This document shows, piece by piece, positions 45,165 to 55,670 of a stretch of 64,000 nucleotides of DNA; within the stretch, counting starts at the first letter, position 1, and each line of letters opens with the position of its first letter. Made by a program: the position numbers and the translations under genes. Below the pieces are notes generated by a model. The model made no database searches. It saw only the letters and a list, made by a program, of their open reading frames with translations, and had not been told where the DNA came from. This stretch comes from Sphingobium amiense. Lineage in GTDB: Bacteria; Pseudomonadota; Alphaproteobacteria; Sphingomonadales; Sphingomonadaceae. The stretch spans positions 1,674,001 to 1,738,000 of the forward strand of contig NZ_AP018664.1 of the NCBI RefSeq assembly GCF_003967075.1, given 5' to 3'.

Positions 45165-46104
45165 GCCTTACTCCAAATCCCAGACAGGCGAATCCCGCCC
45201 GCGCGTGGCGCTTATTGCCGGGCCGACCGCCAGCGGCAAGAGCGCGCTTGCCGTAGAGGTGGCGAGGGCCGCCGGGGGGGTCGTCATCAACGCCGACGCC
45301 AGTCAGGTCTATGCCGACCTGCGCCTGCTGTCCGCCCGCCCGTCCGAAGAGGAAATGGGCGGCGTGCCCCACCGCCTCTTCGGCCATATCGACGGGGCGG
45401 AGGCATGCACCGCCGCGCGCTGGGCGGCGGAGGCGAAGGCGGAGATTGCTGCGGCCCATACGGCGGGACGGCTGCCGGTGCTGGTCGGCGGCACCGGCCT
45501 TTATATCCGCACCCTGCTGGACGGCATCGCGCCGGTGCCGGACATCGACCCCGACATCCGCGCCGCCGTCCGCGCGCTGCCGGTGGCGGAGGCGCACGCG
45601 GCGCTGGCGCATGAAGATCCGGAAGCCGCCGCCCGCCTCGCCCCCGCCGACACGACGCGCGTCGCCCGCGCGCTGGAAGTGGTGCGCTCGACCGGCGTGC
45701 CGCTGAAGCAGTGGCAGCGGCGCAAGGAAGGCGGAATCGGTGACCGGATCGCCCTGTCGCCGCTGATCCTTCTCCCGCCGCGCGACTGGCTGGCGGCGCG
45801 CTGCGACGCGCGCTTCGCCGCGATGCTGGAACAGGGCGCGGTGGCGGAGGTAGAGGCGCTGCTGGCGCGCGACCTCGATCCCGCTCTTCCGGTGATGCGC
45901 GCCATCGGCGTGCCGGAAATCGCCGCGCTCCTTAAAGGAGACAGCGACATGGACACCTGCATCGCGAAAGGCAGCCTTGCCACCCGCCAATATGCCAAGC
46001 GCCAATATACGTGGTTCGCCAACCAAAGCCCGCCCGGCTGGCCACGGGAAATGGGGGCGATGGACAAACTGACAACGGCGGACTTAGCAACTAAATTACA
46101 ATAA
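45163..46104 (+). CDS. miaA: tRNA dimethylallyltransferase
   Basis: 313 aa from ATG at 45163. P-loop GPTASGKS (20-27), [12 protein letters not shown] with the catalytic Asp, and [16 protein letters not shown]. Adds the dimethylallyl group to A37 of tRNAs reading U-initial codons. An in-frame extension to 44884 is a shadow of serB. The ilv genes follow on the same strand after a 105-bp leader. Confidence 0.96.
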   Translation: MPYSKSQTGESRPRVALIAGPTASGKSALAVEVARAAGGVVINADASQVYADLRLLSARPSEEEMGGVPHRLFGHIDGAEACTAARWAAEAKAEIAAAHTAGRLPVLVGGTGLYIRTLLDGIAPVPDIDPDIRAAVRALPVAEAHAALAHEDPEAAARLAPADTTRVARALEVVRSTGVPLKQWQRRKEGGIGDRIALSPLILLPPRDWLAARCDARFAAMLEQGAVAEVEALLARDLDPALPVMRAIGVPEIAALLKGDSDMDTCIAKGSLATRQYAKRQYTWFANQSPPGWPREMGAMDKLTTADLATKLQ

Positions 46105-46168
46105 TAGGGGGTTGACCGGTCATTTTATGTCCACTAGAGGCAGCCACCTTGCCAAGCCCCGCACTTGG

Positions 46169-46195
46169 GCGCAAAGGCTTGCGCTTGCGTTTTTT
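46169..46195 (+). terminator. Terminator-like hairpin in the ilvB leader (possible attenuator)
   Basis: GCGCAA-AGGC-TTGCGC (46169-46184) is a perfect stem, followed by TTGCG and six T ending at 46195. It lies directly before the ilvB ribosome site AAGGAG. Upstream CCAAG/CTTGG (46152-46168) could compete with it. Could terminate miaA transcripts or control ilvB by readthrough. Confidence 0.5.
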
Positions 46196-46209
46196 GAAGG
46201 AGTTGACAC

Positions 46210-47961
46210 GTGGCCGAAAAGAGCGGCGCGGACATATTGGTCGAATGCCTGGTCGATCTGGGCGTCGAAATTGTGTTCGGTTATCCGGGCGGCGCCGTGC
46301 TGCCCATTTACGACGCGCTCTACAATCACCCCACGATCCGCCACATTCTCGTCCGTCACGAACAGGGCGCGACGCACATGGCCGAAGGCTATGCGCGCTC
46401 GACCGGCAAGCCCGGCGTGGTACTCGTCACATCCGGCCCGGGCGCGACCAATGCCGTCACCGGCATCACTGACGCGCTGCTCGATTCCATCCCGATGATC
46501 GTCATCAGCGGGCAGGTCGGCACGCAACTGATCGGCACCGACGCCTTTCAGGAAGCGGACACGGTCGGCATCACGCGCCACTGCACCAAGCATAATTATC
46601 TGGTGAAAGACCCCGGCAAGCTGGCCGGCGTCGTGCACGAGGCGTTCCATATCGCCACAACCGGCCGCCCCGGCCCGGTCGTCATCGACATTCCCAAGGA
46701 CGTGCAGGTCGCAACCGCGCCCTATGCGAAGCCGGAACTCAAGGTCCACGCCAGCTACCGCCCGCAGACAAAGGCGGACGCGGCGGGCATCGACGCGGCG
46801 GTGGAGATGCTGGCCGCGGCCGAGCGCCCCATCTTCTACACCGGCGGCGGCGTCATCAACTCCGGGCCGCAGGCGAGCGCGCTGCTGCGCGAACTCGTCG
46901 CGCTGACGGGGGCGCCGGTCACATCGACGCTGATGGGCCTCGGCGCTTTTCCCGCTTCGTCCGACCGGTGGCTGGGCATGCTGGGGATGCACGGCACCTA
47001 TGAAGCCAACTGGGCGATGAATCAGGCGGACCTGATCCTGTGCGTCGGCGCGCGCTTCGACGACCGCGTAACCGGGCGGCTGGACGCCTTCGCCCCCTAC
47101 GCGCGCAAGGTCCATATCGACATCGACCGCAGCTCGATCAACAAGATCGTCGACGCCGATGTCGGCATCGTCGCCGATGTCGCCAGCGCGCTGGACGACA
47201 TGGTCGCGCTGTGGAAGCAGCGCGGGCATCAGGCGCAGGATCTGACCGAATGGTGGGCGCGGATCGCCGGATGGCGGGCGAAGCACTGCCTCGACTATCC
47301 CGAAACCGGCGCGGAGATCATGCCGCAGCGCGCCATCGCCGATCTCTACAAGGCGTGCCGCGCGACGGGCAGGGATGTCATCATCACCACCGAAGTCGGC
47401 CAGCACCAGATGTGGGCGGCCCAGCATTTCGGGTTCGAAGCGCCGAACAAATGGCTGACGTCCGGCGGTCTCGGCACGATGGGCTATGGCCTCCCCGCCG
47501 CCATCGGCGCGCAGGTGGGCAATCCCGACAGCCTCACCATCTGCATCGCGGGCGACGCTTCGGTCCAGATGAACATTCAGGAACTGGGAACGGCCAGCCA
47601 GTATCGCCTGCCGGTGAAGATCTTCATCCTCAACAATGAATATATGGGCATGGTCCGCCAGTGGCAGGAACTGACCTATGAAAGCCGCTATTCGAACAGC
47701 TATTCCGACAGCCTGCCCGATTTCGTGAAGCTGGGCGAAGCCTATGGCTGGACCGGCATCCGCATCGAAGGACCGCAGGAACTGGAGGCGGGCATCCGCC
47801 AGATGCTCGAGACGGACGGGCCGGTGATCGTCGATTGCCGCGTGGCGAAGCTCTCCAACTGCTTCCCGATGATCCCTTCGGGCGCGGCGCATACCGAAAT
47901 GCTGCTCGACCCCAAGCAGATTGCGGGCATCATGTCGGACGAAGCGAAGGCGCTGGTGTAG
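46210..47961 (+). CDS. ilvB: Acetolactate synthase large subunit
   Basis: 583 aa, GTG start with AAGGAG eight bases upstream. Thiamine diphosphate enzyme with GYPGGAVLPIYDAL, catalytic Glu in RHEQGATHMAEGYA, central FAD/DHAP-type domain and GDASVQMNIQEL plus NNEYMGMVRQWQ in the C-terminal TPP-binding part. Makes acetolactate and acetohydroxybutyrate for valine, leucine and isoleucine. Followed by a small gene and ilvN; the pair ilvB-ilvN is the ilvIH type. Confidence 0.97.
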   Translation: MAEKSGADILVECLVDLGVEIVFGYPGGAVLPIYDALYNHPTIRHILVRHEQGATHMAEGYARSTGKPGVVLVTSGPGATNAVTGITDALLDSIPMIVISGQVGTQLIGTDAFQEADTVGITRHCTKHNYLVKDPGKLAGVVHEAFHIATTGRPGPVVIDIPKDVQVATAPYAKPELKVHASYRPQTKADAAGIDAAVEMLAAAERPIFYTGGGVINSGPQASALLRELVALTGAPVTSTLMGLGAFPASSDRWLGMLGMHGTYEANWAMNQADLILCVGARFDDRVTGRLDAFAPYARKVHIDIDRSSINKIVDADVGIVADVASALDDMVALWKQRGHQAQDLTEWWARIAGWRAKHCLDYPETGAEIMPQRAIADLYKACRATGRDVIITTEVGQHQMWAAQHFGFEAPNKWLTSGGLGTMGYGLPAAIGAQVGNPDSLTICIAGDASVQMNIQELGTASQYRLPVKIFILNNEYMGMVRQWQELTYESRYSNSYSDSLPDFVKLGEAYGWTGIRIEGPQELEAGIRQMLETDGPVIVDCRVAKLSNCFPMIPSGAAHTEMLLDPKQIAGIMSDEAKALV

Positions 47962-47971
47962 GGACGATCCG

Positions 47972-48342
47972 GTGACAGGACATCTCAAACTGCGCATCCA
48001 TGTGACCGAGCCATGGGATTTCGAGCGGGAGGCCGGGACGACCGAGCTTACCGGCTGGACCACCGATCATGTCGATCCCGACAATGAAAGCTGGGAAGTC
48101 CATCTCGACCATGGCTTCGATTTCGCCAAGCGCCGCATCGGCACCCTGCTGGTCGGCCCGCGCTATGTGGGCGAGCGGCTGGAACGGATGTTCGACGCGG
48201 TGGCGGGCTTTCCGGTGCGCCTCGCCCATCGGCTCGACGGCGACTGGCACTTCGCCTTCGTCGCCATGATTTCGCAGCGGCATGACAGGCCCGAACCGGG
48301 CCATGACGCAGGCGACGACCATCAGGATCACGGAACCCTCTG

Positions 48343-48343
<1 letters not shown>
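47972..48343 (+). CDS. Hypothetical protein between ilvB and ilvN
   Basis: 123 aa from GTG at 47972. It begins GHLKLRIHVTEPWDFER and contains VHLDHGFDFAKRRIGTLLV and RYVGERLERMFDAVAGFP; the end is His/Asp-rich. No known domain. It lies 10 bp after ilvB and its TGA overlaps the ilvN ATG (TGATG), so it is cotranscribed and coupled to the regulatory subunit. The conserved-looking, non-repetitive sequence and coupling argue that it is real. A role in branched-chain synthesis is only suggested by position. Confidence 0.7.
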
Positions 48344-49927
<1,584 letters not shown>

Positions 49928-49931
49928 CGCC

Positions 49932-49955
49932 ATCCTCCCCTTTAGGGGGGAGGAT
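49932..49955 (+). terminator. Terminator of the ilv operon
   Basis: TCCTCCCC and GGGGAGGA form an 8-bp stem with a short loop, followed by TTTT. It ends 28 bp after the ilvC stop. Confidence 0.75.
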
Positions 49956-49959
49956 TTTG

Positions 49960-49993
49960 GAACGGATCGACCATTTGCAGAAACGATCCGTTC
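49960..49993. promoter_or_regulatory. 10-bp inverted repeat upstream of the first yceI
   Basis: GAACGGATCG (49960-49969) and CGATCCGTTC (49984-49993) are perfectly complementary across a 14-bp spacer. It lies about 77 bp before the yceI start. Candidate operator or second hairpin; no T-run. Confidence 0.45.
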
Positions 49994-50069
49994 GCCGATG
50001 CACCTCTGGATCAATCGGGGGGCGCTGCTATGGTGCAGCGCCCCTTGAGCGTTTCTGGAGAGATGATCC

Positions 50070-50693
50070 ATGCGTAAATTCCTGATCCCCGCCGCCGCCC
50101 TCATCGCGCTGGCCGGCGGTTCCGCCCTCGTCGCGCAGATGCCGACCGCCGCGCCCGGCACGAAAGACCCGGCCAAGGTCACCGGCGGCACCTACAAGGT
50201 CGATGGCGGCCACACGCAGGTCGTGTTCGCCTGGGATCATATGGGCTTCACCAACAATGCGGGCACCATCGCCGAACCCACCGGCACGCTGACGCTGGAC
50301 AAGGCGAACCCGGCGAACAGCAAGGTCAGCGTCACCTTCCAGATCGCGAACCTGCGCACCGGCGTCGCCAAGCTGGACGAGCATCTGATGAAGCCCGATT
50401 TCTTCGACGTGGCGAAGTTCCCGACCGCGACCTTCGTGTCGACCGGCGTGAAGCCCGATGGCGCGACCGGCGCGGAGATCACCGGCAACCTCACCCTGCA
50501 CGGCGTGACGAAGCCGGTGACGCTCGACACCCAGTTCTACGGCGTCGGCCCCAGCCCGATGAGCAAGAAGGAAAATATCGGCTTCGTCGCCACCGGCACG
50601 ATCAAGCGCAGCGATTTCGGCATGGGCTACGCCGTTCCGCTGGTCAGCGACGCGATCGAACTCAAGATCATCGCCGGTTTCGAACAGCAGTAA
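50070..50693 (+). CDS. YceI family periplasmic lipocalin-like protein
   Basis: 207 aa. Signal peptide about 1-22 (LIPAAALIALAGGSALVAQ) then the YceI domain: VDGGHTQVVFAWDHMGF, KVSVTFQIANLRTG, FPTATFVSTGV and LTLHGVTKPVTL. YceI proteins are 8-strand antiparallel barrels that bind long polyprenyl/quinone-like lipids. First of a tandem pair with the next gene. Confidence 0.95.
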   Translation: MRKFLIPAAALIALAGGSALVAQMPTAAPGTKDPAKVTGGTYKVDGGHTQVVFAWDHMGFTNNAGTIAEPTGTLTLDKANPANSKVSVTFQIANLRTGVAKLDEHLMKPDFFDVAKFPTATFVSTGVKPDGATGAEITGNLTLHGVTKPVTLDTQFYGVGPSPMSKKENIGFVATGTIKRSDFGMGYAVPLVSDAIELKIIAGFEQQ

Positions 50694-50694
50694 G

Positions 50695-51285
50695 ATGCAG
50701 GCGCGGGCGCGCCTCCTGACGCTGATCGGCGTCATGGCGCTTGCACCTGCCGCGAGCGCGCCGGGCCTTTACCAGCCCGGCCGCTACGCCGTGGACGGCG
50801 CCGCCACCCGCGTCCATTTCCATGTGAAGGCGCTCGTCGGCAAATATGAAGGCGACCTGCGCGATCCGCAGGGTGAAGTCGCCATCGACCCCGCCCGTCC
50901 CGACCGCGCCGACATCGACATCCGCTTTCCCGTGGACAAACTCACCACCGGCGATCCGTCCACCGACGCGATGCTGAAGGGCGGCAGTTTCTTCGACATG
51001 GCGCAATATCCGACGGTGCGCTTCGCCGCCGAAGGCGCGCCGCTCGCCAGTGCGCAGGGCGAAACCCGCATCGAGGGCAGGCTCACCATGCATGGCGTGA
51101 CCCAGCCTACGACCCTGACCGTCCGCCTCACCGGCGTCACGCCCGACGAAGCGCCCGGCATATCGACGCTGCATTTCACCGGCACGATGGCGGTGGAGCG
51201 CAGCCATTTCGGCATGGGCTTTGGCCGCCCCTTCGTCGCCGACCGCGTGGACCTCAGCGTCGACGCGGTTTTCCGCCGCTCCTGA
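50695..51285 (+). CDS. YceI family protein (second copy)
   Basis: 196 aa, ATG at 50695, one base after the first yceI stop. Signal peptide about 1-20 (LLTLIGVMALAPAASA). YceI marks: VDGAATRVHFHVKAL, VDKLTTGDPSTDAML, YPTVRFAAEGA and LTMHGVTQPTTL. Clearly diverged from the first copy, so an old duplication or a functional pair, not a recent repeat. Confidence 0.94.
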   Translation: MQARARLLTLIGVMALAPAASAPGLYQPGRYAVDGAATRVHFHVKALVGKYEGDLRDPQGEVAIDPARPDRADIDIRFPVDKLTTGDPSTDAMLKGGSFFDMAQYPTVRFAAEGAPLASAQGETRIEGRLTMHGVTQPTTLTVRLTGVTPDEAPGISTLHFTGTMAVERSHFGMGFGRPFVADRVDLSVDAVFRRS

Positions 51286-51344
51286 TCCCCGCGAAACAGG
51301 AAGGGGCTTTACCTGACCGCCGGAAAGCGGTTAAGGGCTGGGAC

Positions 51345-51392
51345 ATGCACGGCACGGCGCTCCTTACCCTGCTACGACTTACACGCCCTTAG
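51345..51392 (+). CDS. leuL: leuA leader peptide
   Basis: A 15-residue [18 protein letters not shown] then TAG, lies 115 bp before leuA. Five of the 15 residues are leucine (CTC, CTT, CTG, CTA, CTT), including codons rare in this GC-rich genome. AAGGG and GGG stretches stand upstream. Such Leu-rich leaders govern leuA by ribosome stalling when leucyl-tRNA is short. Too short for ordinary ORF finding; supported by the RNA structures that start at its stop codon. Confidence 0.75.
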   Translation: MHGTALLTLLRLTRP

Positions 51393-51447
51393 GCGTGGCT
51401 TTTGGGCTGCCTTCCGACTAAAGGGCAGCGTTGATCCGCCTAAGGGC
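51382..51447 (+). promoter_or_regulatory. leuA attenuator-type RNA structures
   Basis: Three pairings compete. CACGCC-CTTA-GGCGTG (51382-51397) overlaps the leader stop codon. GCTGCC/GGCAGC (51406-51411, 51424-51429) forms the middle stem. GCCCTTAGGCG (51385-51395) is perfectly complementary to CGCCTAAGGGC (51437-51447), 11 bp. A ribosome stalled on the Leu codons would block the first and free the others. No clear T-run follows, so control might be by Rho or by translation. Confidence 0.6.
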
Positions 51448-51507
51448 ACTCACATCAGTCAAGTCGATCACCGGCGCCCCGACGCGCGCCGCGCAGGAAT
51501 ATATGCC

Positions 51508-53178
51508 ATGATGCTGAAGCAACCCTCGCTGAAATACCGCCCCTTTCCGCAGGTCGATCTGCCCGACCGCCAATGGCCCTCCAACGTCATCACCACCCCG
51601 CCGCGCTGGCTCTCGACCGACATGCGCGATGGCAACCAGTCACTGATCGACCCGATGAACGCGGAAAAGAAGCGCCGCTTCTTCGACCTGCTGGTCAAGG
51701 TCGGCGTCAAGGAGATCGAGGTCGGCTTTCCCAGCGCGGGCGCGACCGAGTTCGACTTCATCTCGGGACTGGTGCGCGACGGCGCGATCCCCGACGATGT
51801 GATCCCGCAGGTGCTGACGCAGGCGCGCGCCGATCTGATCGCCACCACCTTCGAAAGCCTGCGCGGCGCGAAGAAAGCCATCGTCCACGTCTACAACGCC
51901 GTCTCCCCCGCATGGCGCAACATCGTGTTCCAGATGGAACGTCACCAGGTCCGCCAGATCGCGGTCGACGCGGCGAAGCTGCTGCGCGACCATGCGGCCA
52001 GACAGCCCGACACCGACTGGCATTTCGAATATTCGCCCGAAACCTTCTCCACCGCCGAACTGGATTTCAGCCTCGAATGCTGCGAGGCGGTGATGGAAAT
52101 CCTCCAACCCACGCCCGAACGCCCGCTGATCCTGAATCTGCCCGCCACGGTCGAGTGCGCGACGCCCAACATCTATGCCGACCAGATCGAATGGATCTGC
52201 CGCAACATCTCGAAACGCGACAGCGTGGTGATCTCGCTCCATACGCATAACGACCGGGGCACGGGCGTTGCGGCGGCGGAACTGGGCATCATGGCGGGCG
52301 CGGATCGCGTGGAAGGCTGCCTCTTCGGCAATGGCGAGCGCACCGGCAACTGCGATCTCGTGACCGTCGCGCTCAACATGTATACGCAGGGCATCGACCC
52401 CGGCCTCGACTTTTCCGACATCGACGAAGTCATCCAGACGGTCGAATATTGCAACCAGCTCCCCGTCCACCCGCGTCACCCCTATGCGGGCGAACTGGTG
52501 TTCACCGCCTTTTCCGGCAGCCATCAGGACGCGATCAAGAAGGGTTTCGCCGCGCAGGACGCGCGCAACGACCAGATCTGGAACGTGCCCTATCTGCCCA
52601 TCGACCCCAAGGATCTGGGCCGCGACTATGAAGCGGTGATCCGCGTCAATTCGCAGTCGGGCAAGGGTGGCGTCGCATGGGTGCTGCAACAGGACAAGGG
52701 CTACAAGCTCCCCAAGCGGATGCAGGCGGACTTTTCCAAGGTCGTGCAGGCGCTGGCCGACAGCAGCAGCCGCGAACTCAACGCTGCCGACATCGGCGAA
52801 GCGTTCGAGACGCATTACTGCCTGACCGGCGACCAGCCCTACGCCCTCATCGACTATCATGAAGGCGGGCAGGCGGGCGACCGCATCTTCACCGGCAAGA
52901 TCGGCCACAAGGGCGCAGAGCGTTCGGTGTCCGGGCGCGGCAACGGCCTCCTCTCCTCGGTGCTGGCGGCGCTGCGCGACGAATTTGGCATCGAACTGGA
53001 GATTGCCGACTATAGCGAGCACGCCATCGGTGCGGGCAGCGACGTGAACGCCGCCGCCTATGTCGAATGCCGCACGCCGGACGGCCGCACCGTCTTTGGC
53101 GTGGGCACCGACAGCGACGTGGCGACCGCTTCGGTCAAGGCGGTCCTGTCCGCCGCCAACGGCATCGCCGTCCGCTGA
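51508..53178 (+). CDS. leuA: 2-isopropylmalate synthase
   Basis: 556 aa, long form. Begins [20 protein letters not shown], with catalytic [14 protein letters not shown] (metal and substrate), [28 protein letters not shown] with the metal His pair, and [12 protein letters not shown]. The C-terminal regulatory domain (about 430-556) gives leucine feedback ([14 protein letters not shown]). First committed step to leucine. Sits behind the leuL leader, about 220 bp from the second yceI. Confidence 0.97.
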   Translation: MMLKQPSLKYRPFPQVDLPDRQWPSNVITTPPRWLSTDMRDGNQSLIDPMNAEKKRRFFDLLVKVGVKEIEVGFPSAGATEFDFISGLVRDGAIPDDVIPQVLTQARADLIATTFESLRGAKKAIVHVYNAVSPAWRNIVFQMERHQVRQIAVDAAKLLRDHAARQPDTDWHFEYSPETFSTAELDFSLECCEAVMEILQPTPERPLILNLPATVECATPNIYADQIEWICRNISKRDSVVISLHTHNDRGTGVAAAELGIMAGADRVEGCLFGNGERTGNCDLVTVALNMYTQGIDPGLDFSDIDEVIQTVEYCNQLPVHPRHPYAGELVFTAFSGSHQDAIKKGFAAQDARNDQIWNVPYLPIDPKDLGRDYEAVIRVNSQSGKGGVAWVLQQDKGYKLPKRMQADFSKVVQALADSSSRELNAADIGEAFETHYCLTGDQPYALIDYHEGGQAGDRIFTGKIGHKGAERSVSGRGNGLLSSVLAALRDEFGIELEIADYSEHAIGAGSDVNAAAYVECRTPDGRTVFGVGTDSDVATASVKAVLSAANGIAVR

Positions 53179-53184
53179 CCGGCC

Positions 53185-53207
53185 GGGGCGGGGCCGCCAC
53201 CCGCCCC
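53185..53207. terminator. GC-rich hairpin after leuA
   Basis: GGGGCGGG and CCCGCCCC with a 7-base loop, 7 bp beyond the leuA stop. Stable stem but no T-run, so a weak or Rho-assisted terminator. Confidence 0.45.
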
Positions 53208-53385
53208 GCCCGTCATGGCACTGAAGCCCCATCTGCTGCATGGCGGATTTGCCCGGTCCGTCCGTTGAACCGGGCCGTGAGGAGAAAGGGCCACCTTATC
53301 CCTGTTATACGCCCGTCAAGAATTGCTTGCGCGCAATCGCGCGTGCGGCGTTCGATATAGGCGGTCGTTCGAAGGAAGAATATCC

Positions 53386-54705
53386 ATGGCCCTCCCCTAT
53401 CGCAGTTTCGGGTTTCAGGTGCTGGCCGGCATGGTCGCGGGCCTCGCCCTCGGCCTTGTCGCGCGGCAGATCGGCGCGGGGCCGGACGGCGACCTCAACT
53501 GGCTGGCGACCGCGCTCAAGACCGTCGGGTCGATCTTCGTCTCGCTGCTGAAAGCCATCGTCCCGCCGCTCGTCTTCGCCGCCATCGTCGCGTCCATCGC
53601 CAATCTGCGCGCGCTCGACAATGCGGCGCGGCTTGCGGGGCAGACTTTGCTCTGGTTCGCGATCACGGCGCTGATCGCGGTCGCCATCGGCATCGCCATC
53701 GGCGTGATCGTCCAGCCGGGCGTCGGCATGTCGAGCGCCGCTCTCGCCGCCAAGCAGCCCGATTCGGTGGGCGGCTGGCTCGATTTCCTGAAAGGCCTCG
53801 TCCCCGGCAACAGCCTTGCCCTGTCGGGCAACACCAAGATCGCGGAGAGCGGCGCGGCGACCACGACGATCTCCTTTAACATCCTGCAACTGCTGGTCAT
53901 CTCCATCGCGGTGGGCATCGCGACGCTCAAGGTAGGCGAGCGGGCCGAACCTTTTCTCGCCTTCGTCCGCTCGCTGCTCGCGGTCGTGCGCGCGATCCTC
54001 GGCTGGGTCATCCGCCTGACGCCCATCGGGTCGGCGGCGCTGATCGGCACCGCCATCGCCACTTATGGCTGGAGCGCGCTGGCGCAGCTCGGCACCTTCA
54101 CCGCTTCCATCTATCTCGGCCTCGCGCTGGTGCTGCTGGTCGTCTACCCCCTGCTGCTGATCGCCAACGGCCTTCGCCCCGGCGCTTTCTTTGCGAAGGC
54201 ATGGCCCGCGATCCAGCTCGGCTTCGTGTCCCGCTCCTCGGTCGGCACGCTGCCGGTGACGGAGGCGGTGACGGAGCGGCTCGGCGTCGACCGGGGCTAT
54301 GCCGCGTTCGCCATTCCTCTGGCCTCAACCACGAAGATGGACGGATGCGCGTCCATCTATCCGGCGCTCGCCGCGATTTTCGTCGCGGGCTTCTACGGCA
54401 TATCGCTGCACGCCATCGACTATGCCTTGATCGTCTTCGTGTCGGTGCTGGGATCGGCGGCGACGGCGGGCCTGACCGGAGCCACCGTCATGCTGACGCT
54501 GACGCTCTCGACGCTCGGCCTGCCGCTGGAGGGCGCGGGCCTGCTGCTCGCCATCGACCCGATCCTCGACATGGGCCGCACCGCCGTTAACGTCGCGGGG
54601 CAGGTGCTGGTCGGCGTGATCGTCGCCAGGCGGGAGGGGATATTGGACGAAAGCGCCTATTATGGCGCGGCATCGGCGGAGGCGTCCCCGCTCCCCGCCG
54701 AATGA
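53386..54705 (+). CDS. Dicarboxylate/amino acid:cation symporter (DAACS family)
   Basis: 439 aa, ATG at 53386; upstream frame not needed. Eight or more membrane helices, with the hairpin HP1 serine-rich motif in SRSSVGTLPVTEAV, the TM7 motif STTKMDGCASIYPAL (equivalent to the NMDGT sequence) and TM8 DPILDMGRTAVNVAGQ. These mark glutamate/dicarboxylate:Na+/H+ symporters. Substrate is undefined; the replacement of the usual NMDG-T by KMDGCA is a deviation from characterised members. Confidence 0.94.
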   Translation: MALPYRSFGFQVLAGMVAGLALGLVARQIGAGPDGDLNWLATALKTVGSIFVSLLKAIVPPLVFAAIVASIANLRALDNAARLAGQTLLWFAITALIAVAIGIAIGVIVQPGVGMSSAALAAKQPDSVGGWLDFLKGLVPGNSLALSGNTKIAESGAATTTISFNILQLLVISIAVGIATLKVGERAEPFLAFVRSLLAVVRAILGWVIRLTPIGSAALIGTAIATYGWSALAQLGTFTASIYLGLALVLLVVYPLLLIANGLRPGAFFAKAWPAIQLGFVSRSSVGTLPVTEAVTERLGVDRGYAAFAIPLASTTKMDGCASIYPALAAIFVAGFYGISLHAIDYALIVFVSVLGSAATAGLTGATVMLTLTLSTLGLPLEGAGLLLAIDPILDMGRTAVNVAGQVLVGVIVARREGILDESAYYGAASAEASPLPAE

Positions 54706-54715
54706 GCGGAAAGCC

Positions 54716-54928
54716 CTAGCTGGCTTTCTTCAGTTCCGAAGGCCTGTGCGCCGCCTTCTTCCCCGACTTGTCGCTTTTGACAATATATTGCGGGTCGTCC
54801 TTCGTCGCGGCGACCTTGTGCCCCTTGATGTGGGTCGTGCCGGTCTGCTTCTTCTCGACCGTGCCCCTGGTCTTGTCCTGCGGCGTGTTCCACTCGACCT
54901 TGTCGCCCTTCTTCAACTGCTTCGCCAT
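54716..54928 (-). CDS. DUF2945 (hypervirulence-associated TUDOR-like) protein
   Basis: 70 aa from ATG at 54928. KGDKVEWNTPQDKTRGTVEKK and TTHIKGHKVAATKDDPQYIVKSDKSGKKAAHRPSEL are the DUF2945 consensus, a small SH3/Tudor-like beta-barrel often found with stress genes. The upstream in-frame extension to 55144 runs into the next gene's promoter and is rejected. Convergent with the symporter. Confidence 0.9.
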   Translation of the reverse strand: MAKQLKKGDKVEWNTPQDKTRGTVEKKQTGTTHIKGHKVAATKDDPQYIVKSDKSGKKAAHRPSELKKAS

Positions 54929-55041
54929 CCTGCGTCTCCTTGCATCATGACGGAGCAATGTCCGGCGAGCCGCGCCGTTCCCGCCCTGCACCAAAGCGCA
55001 TGTGTGGGAATCTGCTCTTGCCGAATCAGAATATTCCGTTA

Positions 55042-55059
55042 TTTCTGTTTTTACAGAAA
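55042..55059. promoter_or_regulatory. Probable operator upstream of the GbsR-type regulator
   Basis: TTTCTGT-TTTT-ACAGAAA, a perfect 7-bp inverted repeat ending 8 bp before the regulator's start codon and just before its ribosome site. The position suits autoregulation by a dimeric winged-helix protein. Confidence 0.6.
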
Positions 55060-55067
55060 GGACCGTC

Positions 55068-55616
55068 ATGCCATTACTCGACCATCCGGACGCCAAGACT
55101 TTTCTGCTCCACTGGGGCGAGATGGGGACGCAATGGGGCGTCAATCGGTCCGTGAGCCAGGTGCACGCCCTGCTCTATCTGTCCGACCGTCCTCTGCCGG
55201 CCGACGAGATCGTTGAGCAACTCGGTCTCGCGCGGTCCAATGTTTCTACCGCTCTTAAAGAACTGCAGTCCTACGGTATCGTAAGGCGGGTGCATGTCGA
55301 CGGAGACCGGCGCGACCATTTCGTCGCGGAATTGGATTTATGGGACATGCTCACCCGCATCGCCGCAGAGCGTAAACGGCGCGAGATCGACCCGACTATA
55401 GTGCTGATGGGCGAACTAGCAGCCCGGCTTGCGAAGGATGATACCGCCCCGCGTCATGTGCGCGAGCGGATCACGCGGATGCACGAATTCCTTTCCACGC
55501 TGGGCAATTGGTATGAGCAGGTCCGCATTCTACCAAAGCCGACCCTGATCGCGCTCATGAAACTTGGCGGCAAGGTCGCTCGCTTCCTGCCGCGGGCCAA
55601 AGACAAGCAGAACTGA
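55068..55616 (+). CDS. GbsR/MarR family winged-helix regulator
   Basis: 182 aa from ATG at 55068 (AGAAAGGACC ribosome site). The winged helix spans about residues 25-85: VSQVHALLYLSDRPLPADEI, ELGL-ARSNVSTALKELQ recognition helix and the wing VRRVHVDGDRRDHFV. GbsR-type proteins repress osmoprotectant or membrane-related genes. It precedes an SRPBCC membrane protein that it may regulate; the palindrome just upstream is the likely binding site. Confidence 0.88.
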   Translation: MPLLDHPDAKTFLLHWGEMGTQWGVNRSVSQVHALLYLSDRPLPADEIVEQLGLARSNVSTALKELQSYGIVRRVHVDGDRRDHFVAELDLWDMLTRIAAERKRREIDPTIVLMGELAARLAKDDTAPRHVRERITRMHEFLSTLGNWYEQVRILPKPTLIALMKLGGKVARFLPRAKDKQN

Positions 55617-55670
55617 CGTTTATCGAAACGAAGGTCTCGACGATCGCCTCATTTTTCGGAGGTTTCAGAA

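Noticed and set aside
46126..46209. Leader peptide before ilvB
   Set aside because: The ATG frame there has no stop before ilvB and is not rich in Val, Leu or Ile codons.
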